Source: Sciurus carolinensis (taxonomy: Eukaryota > Chordata > Mammalia > Rodentia > Sciuridae). From it: a stretch of 64,000 bases of DNA. This document shows positions 1 through 11,870 of this stretch, piece by piece. The position numbers and the translations under genes were made by a program. The notes under the pieces are model-generated. The model did no database searches. It was not told the origin of the DNA and was given only the letters and a program-made list of their open reading frames with translations. Each line of letters opens with the position of its first letter. Positions within the stretch are counted from its first letter, which is position 1. The DNA is taken from assembly GCF_902686445.1 (NCBI RefSeq), contig NC_062213.1, positions 37,460,741 to 37,524,740 of the forward strand. The letters run 5' to 3'.

Positions 1-2993
1 CTGTGTTACCCTTGCCAGAAGTCATTACGCAGAGCACGATTTACAGGTTAAACATGTTAGAAATTACATTAGAATTCAGACACAATGATCTGGCTCATCT
101 ATTTTTATCTAAATTAAACCATAATGATTAAAGTCATGGAAAAGAAAAATAAAGTCCTACCTAATGTCAAGCCAAGCGGAGGAAAAGGTGGTGATTAGTT
201 AAAAGCAAAGAAACATTATCTTCAAACCTTATCTCAGGTCTTCAGGTGGAGTGGAGTGTTGATTATGGACACCCTGTTTATCATATATGCACGTTTTCTA
301 CATAAATTATAGCCAAATGACAAATATAATTCCTTTATAAGTCAAAAGTCATTTATGCTATCTCACAAGGAAAACTGTCCTTAAATTTTTGGAAGAATAA
401 ATTGTGAAATAAATTCTTATTATTCTTTCTCAGTGTCTAAGGACTGCATAGAGAAAAGAACTTTAAATTGTTTGCCTAATTTCTAAACAATCATTTCAGT
501 ACTGGGGCTTTCACAGGTCCTTCAGTCAATCTAGAAGCTTCCAAGGAAGCTAGTGATGCTTATGTGTAACAAAGTATATTCAAAACAGTTTTTAGAGCTT
601 TGTAAGACTCAGTTTTATTATAAACCATATGTGAAATCAGTCTTAATAACAATTTTGTGTGTAAATTAAAGTGACATTTTCCATTAAAGTCATTACCAAA
701 GACATTTCCATCAGAATCATCTCCAAAAGTACTTTAACTGCACCTAAAAATAAAATCCATTTTCCAAAAGGTAGACCAGCCCTTCCTGAAGCTATAAAAA
801 GAGTCCCTCAGGTTCTGAAAGCACTTCTTGAGTATTTTTTAAAATTTTATCTTCTTTTCCTTTCTTCTAAAAATACCATACATTCGAAAGAGTGTAAAAC
901 AAATATAAACTGCCTAAAGAATAATAAAATATATCCCTACATATTTACCATTCAGGTTAAGAAATAGACTCTTAGCCAGAACTGGCTACATAATTATGGG
1001 GTTGTATGCAAAATGAACATGAAGGACCCCTTGCTCAAAAAGCAAGAACAAAATGCTATTAAATGCATTGAAATGTCAAGTTTTGCTTTCTTCCATGTTT
1101 CTCCTCTGATCACGTTCATGTTCCACTATCTCATCAAATTTCACTTACAAAACACATGCTCAAGGGGAACAACACCAAGAATTTCTAACCACTACAGCAG
1201 GGCATTAAACCAAGTGTGGGACTTTTCTGAGAATGGAGCCCCATGTGACCGCATGGGTCACACTTCTACAAGGTCAACCCTGAACTTATTTGAAAGTCCC
1301 CTCTGTGCCTTGCCCCAAATGTTTCTCCATCATTCTCTCCCAGCTGGAATGCAGTTTTCTAAAGAGTGATTAAGGTATTCACAGAGTGAGCATGTAGCTT
1401 CTAAAATACTTCATTTGGATGTACTTTTGTTTTATTGGAAGATAAAGACTCTCTTACTTACATAAGTAAGAGTTACATAAGTAAAGTACATTCACTTTAT
1501 AAAATTCAGTCACCATATATAAAGGATGTTAATTAATAAGACAGACAAGACATAAAACTGCAAAGTAGGTAACAACCTAAGAGAAAGTATAGCAACAGAA
1601 AAGAGCCAGAATAATGAACCCAATGCTAGTAACAGTTCTAGAAGAACATTGACAAAGTGCCCCAAGGAAGGTGATCACAAAGGCAGAAATTGTAGAAACC
1701 ATGCAGGGACCCATCCAGGGATTCACGGATGGAAATGGAGAAAGAAGGTCTTGAAAGCATCATGGCCATCTTCAGTCATCGGTCAAGTGGAAGAGGGATT
1801 CAACTTGTTTTACACGGCCTCTGGGACCCTAAATAAAATGATGGCCTTAGCCAGGATTGAGAATTTACCAAAAGTGGGAAGGATGATAAACTCTGCATCA
1901 CTGGAAATGTTTAAAGAGAAGGTAGTTATAGTTCAAGTAGGTGGGATAATGGTGGAGGGATTCAAGTGCCAAGTGGGTAGTGAACCTGGACACTTTCGAG
2001 GGCCCTTCCAACCCTAAGTTTCCATAATTAAAACTCAAAAAGGGCAGGGACAGAGTGGTCACCAAATGAAAGTTCTGTATTCACAAGAAGGAGGGATCAC
2101 TGAGCATCTGGTGCATTAAGCTTTAATACAATGTTTTGGAAAATATGGGACTGACAGTCATCTCATTGTATGAAATCAGGTAGTTGACAAGCATTTTGAA
2201 AATATAAAATTGAATAGAAGCAGAATGCATCATAAGTAGGAGAGACCAGGTAACTGTGCATGTGTTTGTGCATTATTTACTATGAATGTGGCTTAAAATT
2301 TTGTTTTGAAATCATGAAAACTACATAGAGTCCTAGAACCTACCATTCCCATCGTGTCTGACTGTCCATGATGGACATGTGGAAGTACAGTTCAGCAGAG
2401 TTGGTCTGCAGGTCAACCTAGGCAGGTCAGAGCATGAGGTTTTGTGTTACAAAATGAACAATAATAAACCCTGAAGGAGGCACACCACCAACCAGATGAG
2501 ATTGTGGATCACAACAAGACAAACAGGTGAGACAAGAAGAAAATGAGTCACAGATTTAGAAGTGAGGGATTTAGGGAGAGTTGAAACACAAGGGATGGAC
2601 TAAATCAAAATAGGAAACTGTAAAACAATATGGAGAACAGGAAACCAGACAAAAAGAAACTCAAGAATGTTATAACCACCAAAGTAATAGTTCATGCCAA
2701 AATATCAATTGATGTTAAAATCATTGTGTGATGTTAAACCGCTGTTTAACCACATAGATTATTCATTAATTATAAAGGGAAAAGTCACCTTCACAATGAA
2801 TAAATCCAGGAGCCACCACCTTATCCAAGAGATAAATGCAACCTTATCAATAAAGGAACTAACAGAATTTATATGACACAAATGGGATGATGAGAGGAAC
2901 ACCATCTCCTATATCACATTCTTCCTGAAAACACCAAACCTAACTGTAATTGTGAGAAAACAATCAGGCAAGCCAAATAGAACAACATGTTTT
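1..2993. other. Unassigned AT-rich sequence, no gene recognised
   Basis: I see no recognisable repeat, exon or RNA gene. The short open frames at 671-967, 1013-1369 and 1649-2017 have no domain, no convincing splice context and a composition like their surroundings. The only structured item is the palindrome at 1451-1472. Very old repeats beyond recognition by eye may be present. Confidence 0.5.
1451..1472. repeat. Near-perfect palindrome, 10 bp arms
   Basis: The arm ctcttactta (1451-1460) is followed by a two-base centre and its exact reverse complement taagtaagag (1463-1472). The inner part, ttacataagtaa, is repeated directly downstream from about 1473. Such AT-rich inverted repeats can extrude as hairpins. 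No protein-binding role is implied. Confidence 0.8.
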
Positions 2994-3239
2994 AAAACTG
3001 GCCTGGAACCAGATACAGTGGTACATGCCTGTAATCCCAGTGACTCCAAAGATCGAGGCAGGAGAATCGCAAGGTCAAAGCCAGCCTCAGCAACTTAGCG
3101 GGGCCTTAAGCAACTTAGTGAGATCCAGTCTCTAAATAAAAAAATATAAAAAAGGGCTAAGGATGTGACTCGGTGGGTAAGCACCCCTGGATTCAATCCC
3201 AGGAACCAAAACAAACAAATAAACAAAAACTGGTCTGGA
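2994..3239 (+). mobile_element. B1-dID SINE with target-site duplication
   Basis: The 7SL-derived B1 head (catgcctgtaatcccag) is followed by an A-rich linker and an ID tail ending in a degraded box B region (attcaatccc) and an A-rich tail. A 14 bp flanking duplication, with one mismatch, lies at 2994-3007 and 3226-3239. Non-autonomous, mobilised by L1; a decayed fixed copy. Confidence 0.9.
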
Positions 3240-3464
3240 CGGTTGGAAATTTTTGTATCATGAAAGGGAAAAAAATTTATGATGCCCTGGATGATCATGG
3301 ATGTTATAGTATTGACATGTCCATGGTGGCCCTGGCCTCATCCTGGATCCAGAAGGAGTCACCAAGAACATGATTCATGCCTCATGAGGCTGATAGATTA
3401 GAAGAAGGAACAATTGGAGGGAAAGTGAGGATGCTGAGCCCAAAGGCTGGGCATGGGTGTTACC

Positions 3465-3580
3465 TCCTTCTTCTAATGCCCACAATCATCCTTTGACAGC
3501 TTCCAGACGAGGAAACTGAGTTAACCATTTGCCAGTCATACAGCAGCATTAGACTCAGAGGCACTAACTGCAAATGCAAA
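3465..3580 (-). repeat. MIR SINE relic
   Basis: The stretch around gacgaggaaactgagt, followed by a short gap and gccagtcatacagcagcatt, follows the antisense MIR core order (cattttacagatgaggaaactgag, then gtcacacagctagt). It is highly diverged, as expected for an ancient MIR. Confidence 0.55.
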
Positions 3581-3604
3581 GTCTTCTCTCTTCCTTTTAA
3601 AAAC

Positions 3605-3712
3605 CAGCACTTTTATGCCTGTAAACCCAGCTCCTTGGGAGAGTAAAGCTTGTGGATCCCTAGTTCAATTCCAGCTGGGCCACTTACCCTGGATCTAAAA
3701 AATAAGTAACTA
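3605..3712 (+). mobile_element. Degraded B1-like SINE fragment
   Basis: The words atgcctgtaaacccagctc, then ttcaattccagctgggcc, then ggatctaaaaaataag match a B1 monomer with many substitutions and no ID tail. Confidence 0.6.
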
Positions 3713-3719
3713 CAATCAT

Positions 3720-3870
3720 CATTTTAAATAATGAAACATTTCAAACTGATAAAGAAATAAAGAAAATTACCTAACAGACACCCATGTGCTTAGTAGCCAG
3801 CTATAACATCTTATCACTGTTATGTTAGATCTTTTTCATTTATGGTTCTACATTTCAGGCACTTGGAAAG
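3720..3870. repeat. Possible old interspersed repeat, family unresolved
   Basis: The order aacatttcaaactgataaag, cacccatgtgcttagtagcc, ataacatcttatcac resembles a common old mammalian repeat containing cccatgtacccatcaccc. A similar block lies near 41020-41120. I cannot name the family. Confidence 0.3.
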
Positions 3871-4675
3871 AATTTCTCCCTCATCCCTCTCTCTCTCTCT
3901 CATACTTAAATCAGAAAAAGTCAGGTAGTTGCATCTTAGCTGGCATTTCTGTGTAGTTACAGCAGGAGGAGCATCCATATTAGCTCAATCCATTGCGTTG
4001 CTGTGGCCAGATTTCCAATTCTGTGTTGTTTCTGCTAAGTCACAATAATTTGCCACGTACAATGTCTGAAGGGATTTTCATAATAAGCAAAACTTAATCA
4101 CCCAATCATCAAGGCTCATTAGAATTGTTTTATGTCCTAGTTTCCAGGAAAGTCCAGCAAGCACAATTAGGACTAGATTCATTTGGTCTTAGATTTTGAG
4201 GAATCATCATTGAAGAAAATTTGGGACTCTGCCTCATGGTGTTTTTTTATACATTGTTTATTAATTTGCAAAGTTGAATAAATAAAATTACCACCATGGA
4301 TTTTGTGAAGAATAACAAGCAGGAGATTATTAAACCTCTATATTAAAGATCATAAATTAATGGACTTTCTGTCTTCCACTTAGATTCTGTTGATATTACT
4401 CTGAGCCCATTGAGTTCCAAGTGAAGTTCGCTCCTTCCTTCTGAGGTTCTCCTCTCCAAAAAGAAGGATCCAGAACTCATTTATAGGTCATGACCCAGTG
4501 ATGTAAGTATTCCTCTCTTATGAATCCATCAGGCAAAAGTATAAGATGTTTCCCTCCTGGAAGTTTTGCCCTGACTAGTCAGTCCCACTGAAGAAGTATA
4601 ACCCTAAAACATAGGGGTGTGGTCCTTGTCCTTAGACTAAGATGATAACAGTTATGAATATTTCTAAACTTTTGA
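3871..4675. other. Unassigned sequence
   Basis: Holds a short CT-rich run at 3885-3900 and otherwise nothing I can classify. No exon-like frame or RNA gene. Confidence 0.45.
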
Positions 4676-4795
4676 ATGTTTTATAAGCATTCTGTCATTT
4701 AATATTCACTCACACCAACGAGACAGGCACTATTACTATCCCCAATTTACAGATGAGGATCTAGGACATTGAGAAAGTGAGTTAAATTCTAGTCA
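4676..4795 (-). repeat. MIR SINE relic
   Basis: Antisense MIR order: tcatttaatattcactcaca, cactattactatccccaatt, then tacagatgagga and a degraded gag-aagt segment. Confidence 0.7.
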
Positions 4796-4899
4796 GTGAA
4801 GAGGACAGGCGCTCACCCTCATGGTCTTTATTTGCTTGGTCTCCAGAGACTTTCGGGCCAGTTCTGAACTTTCAATTTGTTTTTAGCTCTTTTCCTCGA

Positions 4900-5055
4900 C
4901 CTTTACTTGGTACTCATTTCCTCCCTCACAGCAGCCTCTGCATTGTTATTTGTCGTCTTTCATCTCTCATAGACTCTGAGTTCCTTGCACACAGATGTAG
5001 GTTATATTCATCTTCATCTTCTTAAACTGTGCATGGATCCAGGCACTGGGTAAGG
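4900..5055 (+). repeat. L2 LINE 3' relic
   Basis: The order of a TTATTTGTC segment, ctctgagttccttgcacac, and then atggatccaggcactggg resembles the sense L2 3' region (gagctccatgagggcagggac ... cccagcgcctagaac). Diverged, so moderate confidence only. Confidence 0.4.
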
Positions 5056-5340
5056 GAGAGTTGTCTTAATCGGGGTCATTTTAAGTAATGTAAACTCAAT
5101 TCAGACTAGATTAGGTGAAAGGTGTTATTTAGGAGCTCACATGTCTAGGAAAGGCCAGGGTGGTAGCTAAAGATGACGGTCTTTCTGCTCTCATTTTGCT
5201 TCTCGGGACTCATAAGCTCTTTGGGCTGGACTTAATCCACGCACAGGCAACATGGCTGCTCCCTCCATATCTTCCCATCCTTGTCCACTGAGACGGTGGT
5301 GCCCCATCCATCACCATCACCGAAGCCTTCCAACCCTACA
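5056..5340. repeat. Possible old repeat, family unresolved
   Basis: The spaced words gtaatgtaaactcaattcag, aggagctcacatgtctagg and gcaacatggctgctccctcc are in the order of a common unnamed old mammalian repeat. A comparable block may lie at 48223-48545. Nothing else is visible here. Confidence 0.25.
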
Positions 5341-5474
5341 AAGTCTACCCTGAACTCTCAAGCATGACTTGAGTCATATCCCTACTCTCAATGTGATCAG
5401 ATGGGGATGTTGTGATTGGCAGCCATGAGCAGAACAACATGGTTGAAGGCAGGGAGAAGGAGCAATTCCTCCCC

Positions 5475-5518
<44 letters not shown>

Positions 5519-6379
5519 CTGCTAAGAACCAACATGAGTGTTAGGCAAACAAAAGAACTCGTTTCTCCCATAGAGCTCCAGTTCACTCTTGTTGAACTGA
5601 AATGGGTTTGGACCTGTGCCAGCGCCACCAGGGGAACTGGATTGCACAGTCTTCATTCTCCAGAGACACCTTGGCCCCACCTGAAGCTCTTTCTCAGGAG
5701 GCCAGTGGAAATACCTGGGAGTGATATGTGCCCCCAGCATCCGTATGTCATAAGAATAAGAAGGGAAATATGAGGAACTAGGAGAAACAGCACACAAAGA
5801 TGTTTCAGTGGGCCATTTCACAATCTTCCCACAGGAGCACAGGAAGTCCTGGCTAATCCTGTTCTGAGGTTTTACTTGAATACATGGTCACTTTTCAATC
5901 TGCACTTCTACTGCAGGCCATGCTGTGCTTCGTAAATCAGTGTGTGAGTTAATAAGCCACTGCAAACAAGGAACCGACTGCCCCAATGTTTATGATCAAA
6001 AAGGTCAATAAAGTCAGTTTGATGGCTGATAATCACATGCTGGGTCCAGGGTGCCAGGAACCACTGGACACTTTTCAGATGGGAGAGTGAAGGAGACAGC
6101 AAGCCTCCGTAGCACAAGAGGGAACCTCTTCCTCTGAGAGGAGAAAGTCTGTGTTAGGGAGCCCCAGCTAGTGGAGGCTCTGGGTTAGGAGACGTGGAAG
6201 CCGACTCCTTCCTCTCTCCTTTCTCCACACTGCCCCCTAGGCACTGGGGGACTACAACAAAACAAAGACTTTAGCCTTGAGAAATCAGTTACTTGAAGAG
6301 AGACAAACCCCAAACACACACATGTGAACTGACATGAGGATTTTGTAAAGCAAGATATAAATAGATGGAACCATATTTT
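5341..6379. other. Unassigned sequence around a GT microsatellite
   Basis: Apart from the GT tract at 5481-5515, I see no repeat or gene. Open frames on both strands here run through the GT/CA tract, which has no stops in either strand, so they are artefacts of the repeat. Confidence 0.45.
5481..5515. repeat. (GT)n microsatellite
   Basis: About 17 uninterrupted GT units. Likely length-polymorphic and able to adopt Z-DNA. Confidence 0.97.
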
Positions 6380-6540
6380 CCTTGGAGTGTAGAAGTGTTG
6401 TCCTGGGGCTCAGGAGATGGGCTCTTGGGAAGTTCTGAACATCCCTGGACTTTCATTTACATGTCTGTAAAGTGGACAATGTGAACAAAGTAAAAAAAAA
6501 CAAATATCATTCAGTAAATGTGGCCAGTGACCTACTTCTT
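6380..6540 (+). repeat. Possible MIR relic
   Basis: The words tgaacatccctggactttca and atgtctgtaaagtggacaat are in MIR order (acctctctgagcctcag, catctgtaaaatggggat) but are strongly diverged. Confidence 0.35.
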
Positions 6541-7420
6541 GTGCTTGGCTTTGCCATCTCTATGAGGTAATTTTAAAAGACTTGGACAGCTGTCAAAAAC
6601 CAGGATTGAAATATGCCAACTTTAGACTCAGATATGGAATTATTGAGTGCTGAAATAGATTTAAAAATAGTAGTAATAAAAAACTTTCAATCATATAGCT
6701 TCCACTATAATTTGGTCTCATTCAGATACTAAAGTTATTGTTAAAATTTTTTTCCAGGTTTCCTCATATCTTTTCAAATGTTCCCATTTTATATATATTT
6801 TATGTTATACATAATGTAATGGTGTAGTTGTATACGTTCATGATTTTTAAAGAGATATAAAAATGCAGAGGCATGAACCAAAATATCTATTTCAGTTTCA
6901 CTCATGAGGGACATAATTCGAAACATTCAGCAACTACTATTCCAGTCTGCACAGACTCACATTCTGGTGTGTCCTTCCCTGTTAGATTTATAGGGTGAGC
7001 CCTTCAGACTCACTACATGTTCATTCCCCAGGGCCTCTCCGTGGTCCTGGAAGGCTTTCATGACAGGGGATCACACAGAATATGGTGTCCAAATAAGGTC
7101 TTCACCTAGGAAGGCCAAAAGACACGGGTGTCCTTTCAAAAATCCCCACTGCAATTCTACACTTAAAAAAACTGCAGAAGTTGCACCTTCAAGGGTTTCT
7201 AAGATCTTCTAAGTCAACTAGGAAATTGAATAATCATGTTAAGTTTTAGTGGAATCTTTTCATCACATCATGAAGTAGAGCAATTGAAACTCTCCACGGA
7301 GACTGTGTGTTCCTCCTAAAAATCCCAGTGGCCAAATTGTCTTGTTTGAGTCAAGCAGAAAAGAACTTCCAAATGTATGGTCATTGCAAAGTGTGTGTGG
7401 TGACACTTTCTCTGCGTTTA
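6541..7420. other. Unassigned AT-rich sequence
   Basis: No recognisable repeat, RNA or exon. Very AT-rich near 6720-6860. Confidence 0.4.
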
Positions 7421-7425
7421 GTGCT

Positions 7426-7844
7426 TGTTATGGTTTAGATGTGAGGTGTCCCATAAAGCTCATGTTTGAGACCATGCAAGAAATTTCAGAGGTGGACTGA
7501 TTGGGTTATGAAAGCCTTAACCGAATCAGTGCATGAATTCACTTGAATGGATTAGCTAGGCAGGTATGGTGTAGCTGGAAGCGGTGAGTCATTGGGGTGT
7601 GGCCTTGGGGTTCACACTTTGTCCTTGTTGAGCAGAGTTCTCTTTTTGCTTCCTGGTGCCACATCTTGCGCTGCTTTCCTCCACCTCACTTTTCCACCAT
7701 GATGTTCTGCCTCACCTCAGGCTCTGAGAAATGGAGCCAATCATCTATCATCTGAAACCATGAGCCCTCAAATAGACTTTCCCTCCCCTAAAATTGCTTT
7801 CATCAGGTCTTCTTGTCATAGTTGCAAAAAAGCTGACTAAAACA
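7426..7844 (+). mobile_element. Complete solo LTR, ERVL-MaLR type
   Basis: Runs from tgttatggtttagatg to gctgactaaaaca, with the TG...CA ends of an LTR. It carries the MaLR-type signature ccaccatgatgttctgcctc and a degraded polyadenylation region before the 3' end. The flanking 5-mers gtgct and gttct are a plausible 4/5 duplication, as expected for ERVL. Related copies lie at 17608-18053, 24982-25444 and 62603-62720. No internal viral sequence is present. Confidence 0.85.
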
Positions 7845-7849
7845 GTTCT

Positions 7850-8399
7850 CATGCAGTGCTTGGCAGATGGTCATCCCCCCATAAATGGTGATTATTGGTA
7901 TCATTTAGTGAACCAAACATCCAGAGAGTAGCAAAAGAAGATTCCAGAGTTTAAAAATATGGAAAGCCTGGAGTTAAGGAAATTAAGGAATCGATTCAGG
8001 GATAGAAAAGAAGAAAAAGGTTTCAGAAAAGCCTGGGTCAGCACTAGGGATACTATTTTGTGCCTGAAGCACAGACATCTTTTAAAAATACAATAATATC
8101 CATTCTCCTTAAGTTGTATACCTTCTGGTTAGGGAACGACCTAAGTGAAAAGAAAAATAGTAAAAGGATAAAATAATTTAATAGCACTTAACAGCAGTAG
8201 ATACAGCCCCAGGTAGCATGAGATTAATTACCAGATGAGCCATCAAAATCAGAGTTGGGCAACTCCAGGGACTGATGCGGGAAGTCCTCAGGACCGGGCC
8301 TCTTTTTGGTGGTTGGTCCATTGTGACTGTTTTGAATGGGAGCTGTATCTCATGTGACCCTCAGACCAACAGCAAAAGTGGCCTCATATCATAAGACAT
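7850..8399. other. Unassigned sequence
   Basis: No recognisable element or exon. Confidence 0.4.
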
Positions 8400-8585
8400 T
8401 TTCAGTTCCACATACATTGATTACTCACGACATGTCAAGACTTGGGGTGGGTGCCAGGAATTCAAAGATAAATAACAATTTGGTTCCTATCCTTGGGGAG
8501 GTCATGGTCTAGTTAAGAAAACAAACAAAACTCATCACTTCATTACAATATGATACGTGAAATGGAAAGTCAGCTTGAGTAATGT
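8400..8585 (-). repeat. L2 LINE relic
   Basis: The spaced words ggtgccaggaattcaaagat, ttggttcctatccttgggga and gtcatggtctagtt follow the antisense L2 3' order (gtgccaggcactg, ccctgccctcatggagc, ttctagt). Confidence 0.55.
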
Positions 8586-8705
8586 TACACATATTCAAAG
8601 TGCTGTCCTGTCCATTCTCTCATTTGATCCTGGAAACGACACCAAGAGATGACAAAGACAACCACCCTCATCGCTGTTAAGAACTTATGTGACTTATGCA
8701 AAGTA
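8586..8705 (-). repeat. Probable MIR relic
   Basis: The words cattctctcatttgatcctg and acttatgtgacttatgcaaa match the antisense MIR frame (tcatttaatcctcaca ... taagtaacttgccc), with the middle eroded. Confidence 0.4.
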
Positions 8706-8749
8706 TACTTTCCTAATTTGAAAGTGCTTTCACTTAATTAGCTACAGCT

Positions 8750-8900
8750 AATCACTCGCTGAGGGTTTAATGAGTGCAAGGCTTTATGCTGGGCCTGGCT
8801 GTGTGTAAAGGCACATGATTCGAACTTTAAAAACTTCAAGTGCAGTTGGAAAAAGAAACTATTTGAATAAACGCACACACAAGGTACAAATGTCAAAAGG
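8750..8900 (-). repeat. Possible L2 relic
   Basis: The spaced words ggtttaatgagtgcaaggc, tatgctgggcctggc and aaaacttcaagtgcagttgg loosely match antisense L2. Weak. Confidence 0.3.
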
Positions 8901-9239
8901 CAAATGAGTTATAGTTAATAACTAAAAAATACAATATAGGAAATGACATATGATATGAAAAACTGCTTGACCAGGAGACCAGAAATACCCAAATCCTGTG
9001 GAGGCAGCTACTCCTTTCAATCATGCATTCTTACAGACTGCAATGGAGAGAGACACCTTGTGAATAAAGCAAGTAACAAATCCTTTGTCACTGAACTCAT
9101 ACCTCAGTGCACAGTCCCATGGGGGTGACTGGACCCCAGGCAGAACTCCCTCCCCAAGTTCAGTTTCCCAGCCTGGCCTCGGAAAGAAACAGCGAAGCTT
9201 TCCCTCCACTCAGCAGCAAGTCTTCCCACACCAAAGAGA

Positions 9240-11375
9240 AAGACAACATCAAATCAGGAACAAGACACAGTGCTCACGCCCCCACAGTCACCTAAGTGTT
9301 CTGGGAGCACCATCCAGTGCAGTTAGGTAAAGAAACAAGAAGTGTAAATATTAGAAGCAAGGCAAAAATATCATGGTTGACTGATAGGATGATTATATTT
9401 TTAGAGAACTCAGGAAGCTCATCACAAAACTTTGGAACTAAAGAGAATATCCAAAGGTAGTTATTTTTTAAAGTACATAGTATTTTAATACAAACAAACA
9501 ATAACCAGTTGAGAAATATAAAGAGAAATATTCCATTTAACACAGCCAATAAAAAAAATATGAAAAACTGAATTTAAAAATATGGAAACCTTATACATAG
9601 AAAAAATTAAAGGCTTGAGTAAGATTCTTATTTTTGGAAAAGAGGACTTTTTGTAAAAAAGTCAAATATCTTTAAATCAAAGTCTATTCTGCTTTGTGTC
9701 ACTATAATAAAATGCCTGCCACTGAGTACTTTATAAAGAAAAAGAGGTAATTTATCTCACATTTCTGGAAGCCAAGAGCATTATGCCAATGCCAGATTCT
9801 AGTGAGGGCCTCATGGTGGATGGCATCACATGGCAGGTGTATGTGTGTGTGAGAGAGAATTCATATGGCAAGAGAGGAAGTAAGAGCCAGCTGAGAAAGC
9901 CAAGCTTGCTTTATGACAATCTTGTCTAGTGGTAACTAGTACGGTCCCACAAGATCTAATATAGTCTTGTAAGAATTAATCCAGTCTCTTGAAAAAAACA
10001 TTAATCCATTCCTGAGGGCAGGTTCCTCATGTCCCCCTAAACGTTTTACAAGTCCTATTACCTCATGACACCATTACATTGTGCACCAAGCCTCACCATG
10101 AGTTTTGGTTGTGACAAACCATATTCAAAGCAATTAGTCCATGGACTTAATGTTACTTCAACGAAATAGCATTCTGTAACAGAAAGAATTTTACAGAACA
10201 ACTGGAATTCAAAGGAACGAGTACAAAGAAAATTCCTGGGGGAAAAAAAGAGTCAGTATTGAGGGAGGCCCTATTGGATATTAAAGCCTATGAATGAACA
10301 GAGTCCCATTTTTCTTTTGGAAAGGAAATAAACAGGTGATTCAACGCAATGGAAAAGAACCCATGAAGAAAGCCAAACACATAGGCTTATTTGGTATCTT
10401 ATAAAGGTGGCATTCCAAACCGGACAGACGAGTTAGATTAGTCAATAAATCGTGGGAAAACTGACTAGCTATGTAGAAAAAATATAAAACTTGATTCTTC
10501 CTCTATTCCTCCCGTAAAGTAAATCCTAAATAAGACAGATGTTCTAACATTTTAAAAAAACACTACGGAAGTACAGAAATAAAATATAAGCTCAGAGTGA
10601 CAGAGCAAAACATAAGACCCAAAGCCACAAGGCAATCAACCATCTTAAGTTGTACAACAGAACACTGACCACCCAAGGTTGGTGAGGATGTGGAACAAAA
10701 CAACTCTCTTTCATTGCTGGTGGAAACGCAAAATGATACAGCCACTTTGGGAGATAGTTTCTTACAAAACTAAATGTACTGTTACCATACAAACCCAGAA
10801 ATTGCACTCGTTGGCATTTACCCAAAGGAGATGAACACTTATGTCCTCAGAAAAACCTGCACATGAATGTTTATGCAGCAGCTAATTCATAACTGCCAAA
10901 ACTTGGAAGCAACCAAGATGTTCTTCGGTAGATGAATGGGTAAATAAACTCTGGTACATGGAGAAAATGGAAAGTTATTCATCACTAAAAAGAAAAGAGC
11001 TATCGAGCTTTGAAAAGACCAAACTGTGGAGACAATTAAAAGGTCAGTGTTTCCAGAGGAGGGAAAGTGGTGAATAGGAAGAGCACACAGGATTTTTAGG
11101 GGAGTGAAATTTCTCTGTACGATACTATGATACCCACCTGTCACTATACATTTGCCCAACCCATCTAATGTACATCAAGAATGAAATCTAGTGCATCTTG
11201 GGTGATGATTAACACATCAATACAGGTTCATCAAATAAAAAACAATATGCTACCCTGGTGGGAGATGTTGATAATGGAGAGAGTCTGCATGTGTAGGAGC
11301 AGGATGTATATAGGAAATCTCTGAATCTTCTGTGAATCTAAAACTGCTCTAAAAAAAGTATTTTTAAAAAACAGC
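9240..11375 (+). mobile_element. Old LINE-1 (L1M-like) 3' half, ORF2 plus 3'UTR
   Basis: From aatcaggaacaagacacagt onward the sequence follows L1 ORF2 and then the 3'UTR, with words such as ttgctggtggaaacgcaaaa, aacctgcacatgaatgttta, aaacttggaagcaaccaaga, and the terminal segment aaactgctctaaaaaaagt. Its reading frame is destroyed by stops and indels. It is interrupted by a minus-strand MaLR LTR at about 9690-10135. The left limit is uncertain because the decayed 5' part is hard to follow. Confidence 0.85.
9690..10135 (-). mobile_element. MaLR/MLT-type LTR nested in L1
   Basis: Antisense MaLR order: cactataataaaatgcctgc, ttataaagaaaaagaggtaa, tgagggcctcatggtgg, and the terminal acaaaccatattcaa. 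L1 sequence resumes on the right, so this insertion is younger than the L1. Confidence 0.75.
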
Positions 11376-11639
11376 TAAGATAATCAAATGGGAGGAAACT
11401 ATATGTAACATATTCCTTTAACGTATAAGTTTTAACTTAAATCATCTAAAAATCTGTTAAAAAACTGAGAAATAATCAAGTATAAAAATAAACTATAAAT
11501 AAAAGTCAGTAGATACAAATTCCCCTTAAGCATAAAATACTCAATTTATAATCTTAAAAAGCATAAAAAGTGAAGAATAAGATTATAATGTTAGACCCAT
11601 CCAATTTTCAAAAATCAAGTTTGGTATAGTGTTCATTGC
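11376..11639. other. Unassigned AT-rich sequence between L1 fragments
   Basis: Low-complexity AT-rich DNA. It could be eroded L1, but no diagnostic word is visible. Confidence 0.35.
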
Positions 11640-11870
11640 TGTTGAAATGCATGTTGTTTCATATGTGGTTACTGAGAAAAGAAACTGGTATACCCTCTTG
11701 GGAGAACAATTTAATCAAGATTTAATATGTATGTGACTTTTAATCCGGCAATATATTGCTAGAAATTTAACCTAAGACATATTTTCACATTGGGCCAGGG
11801 GATGTTTGAATCCTACCAACTAGAGTGGAAAGGACTGGTTGACTACATGAAGACTGCAGAGGAGTCATAC
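11640..11870 (+). repeat. Old L1 fragment (L1ME-like)
   Basis: The words actggtataccctcttggga, aatatattgctagaaattta and aaaggactggttgactacat correspond in order to the old L1 3' region (ctggtacaacctctttgga, gcaattccacttctagg, gggactggttaaat). Confidence 0.55.

Noticed and set aside
5374..5821. Frames with poly-Val/Cys or poly-Thr/His runs
   Set aside because: They are translations of the GT/CA microsatellite.
6225..6245. Possible CTCF site (tgccccctag)
   Set aside because: Only the GGGGGC half fits. Three of the five leading core positions mismatch.
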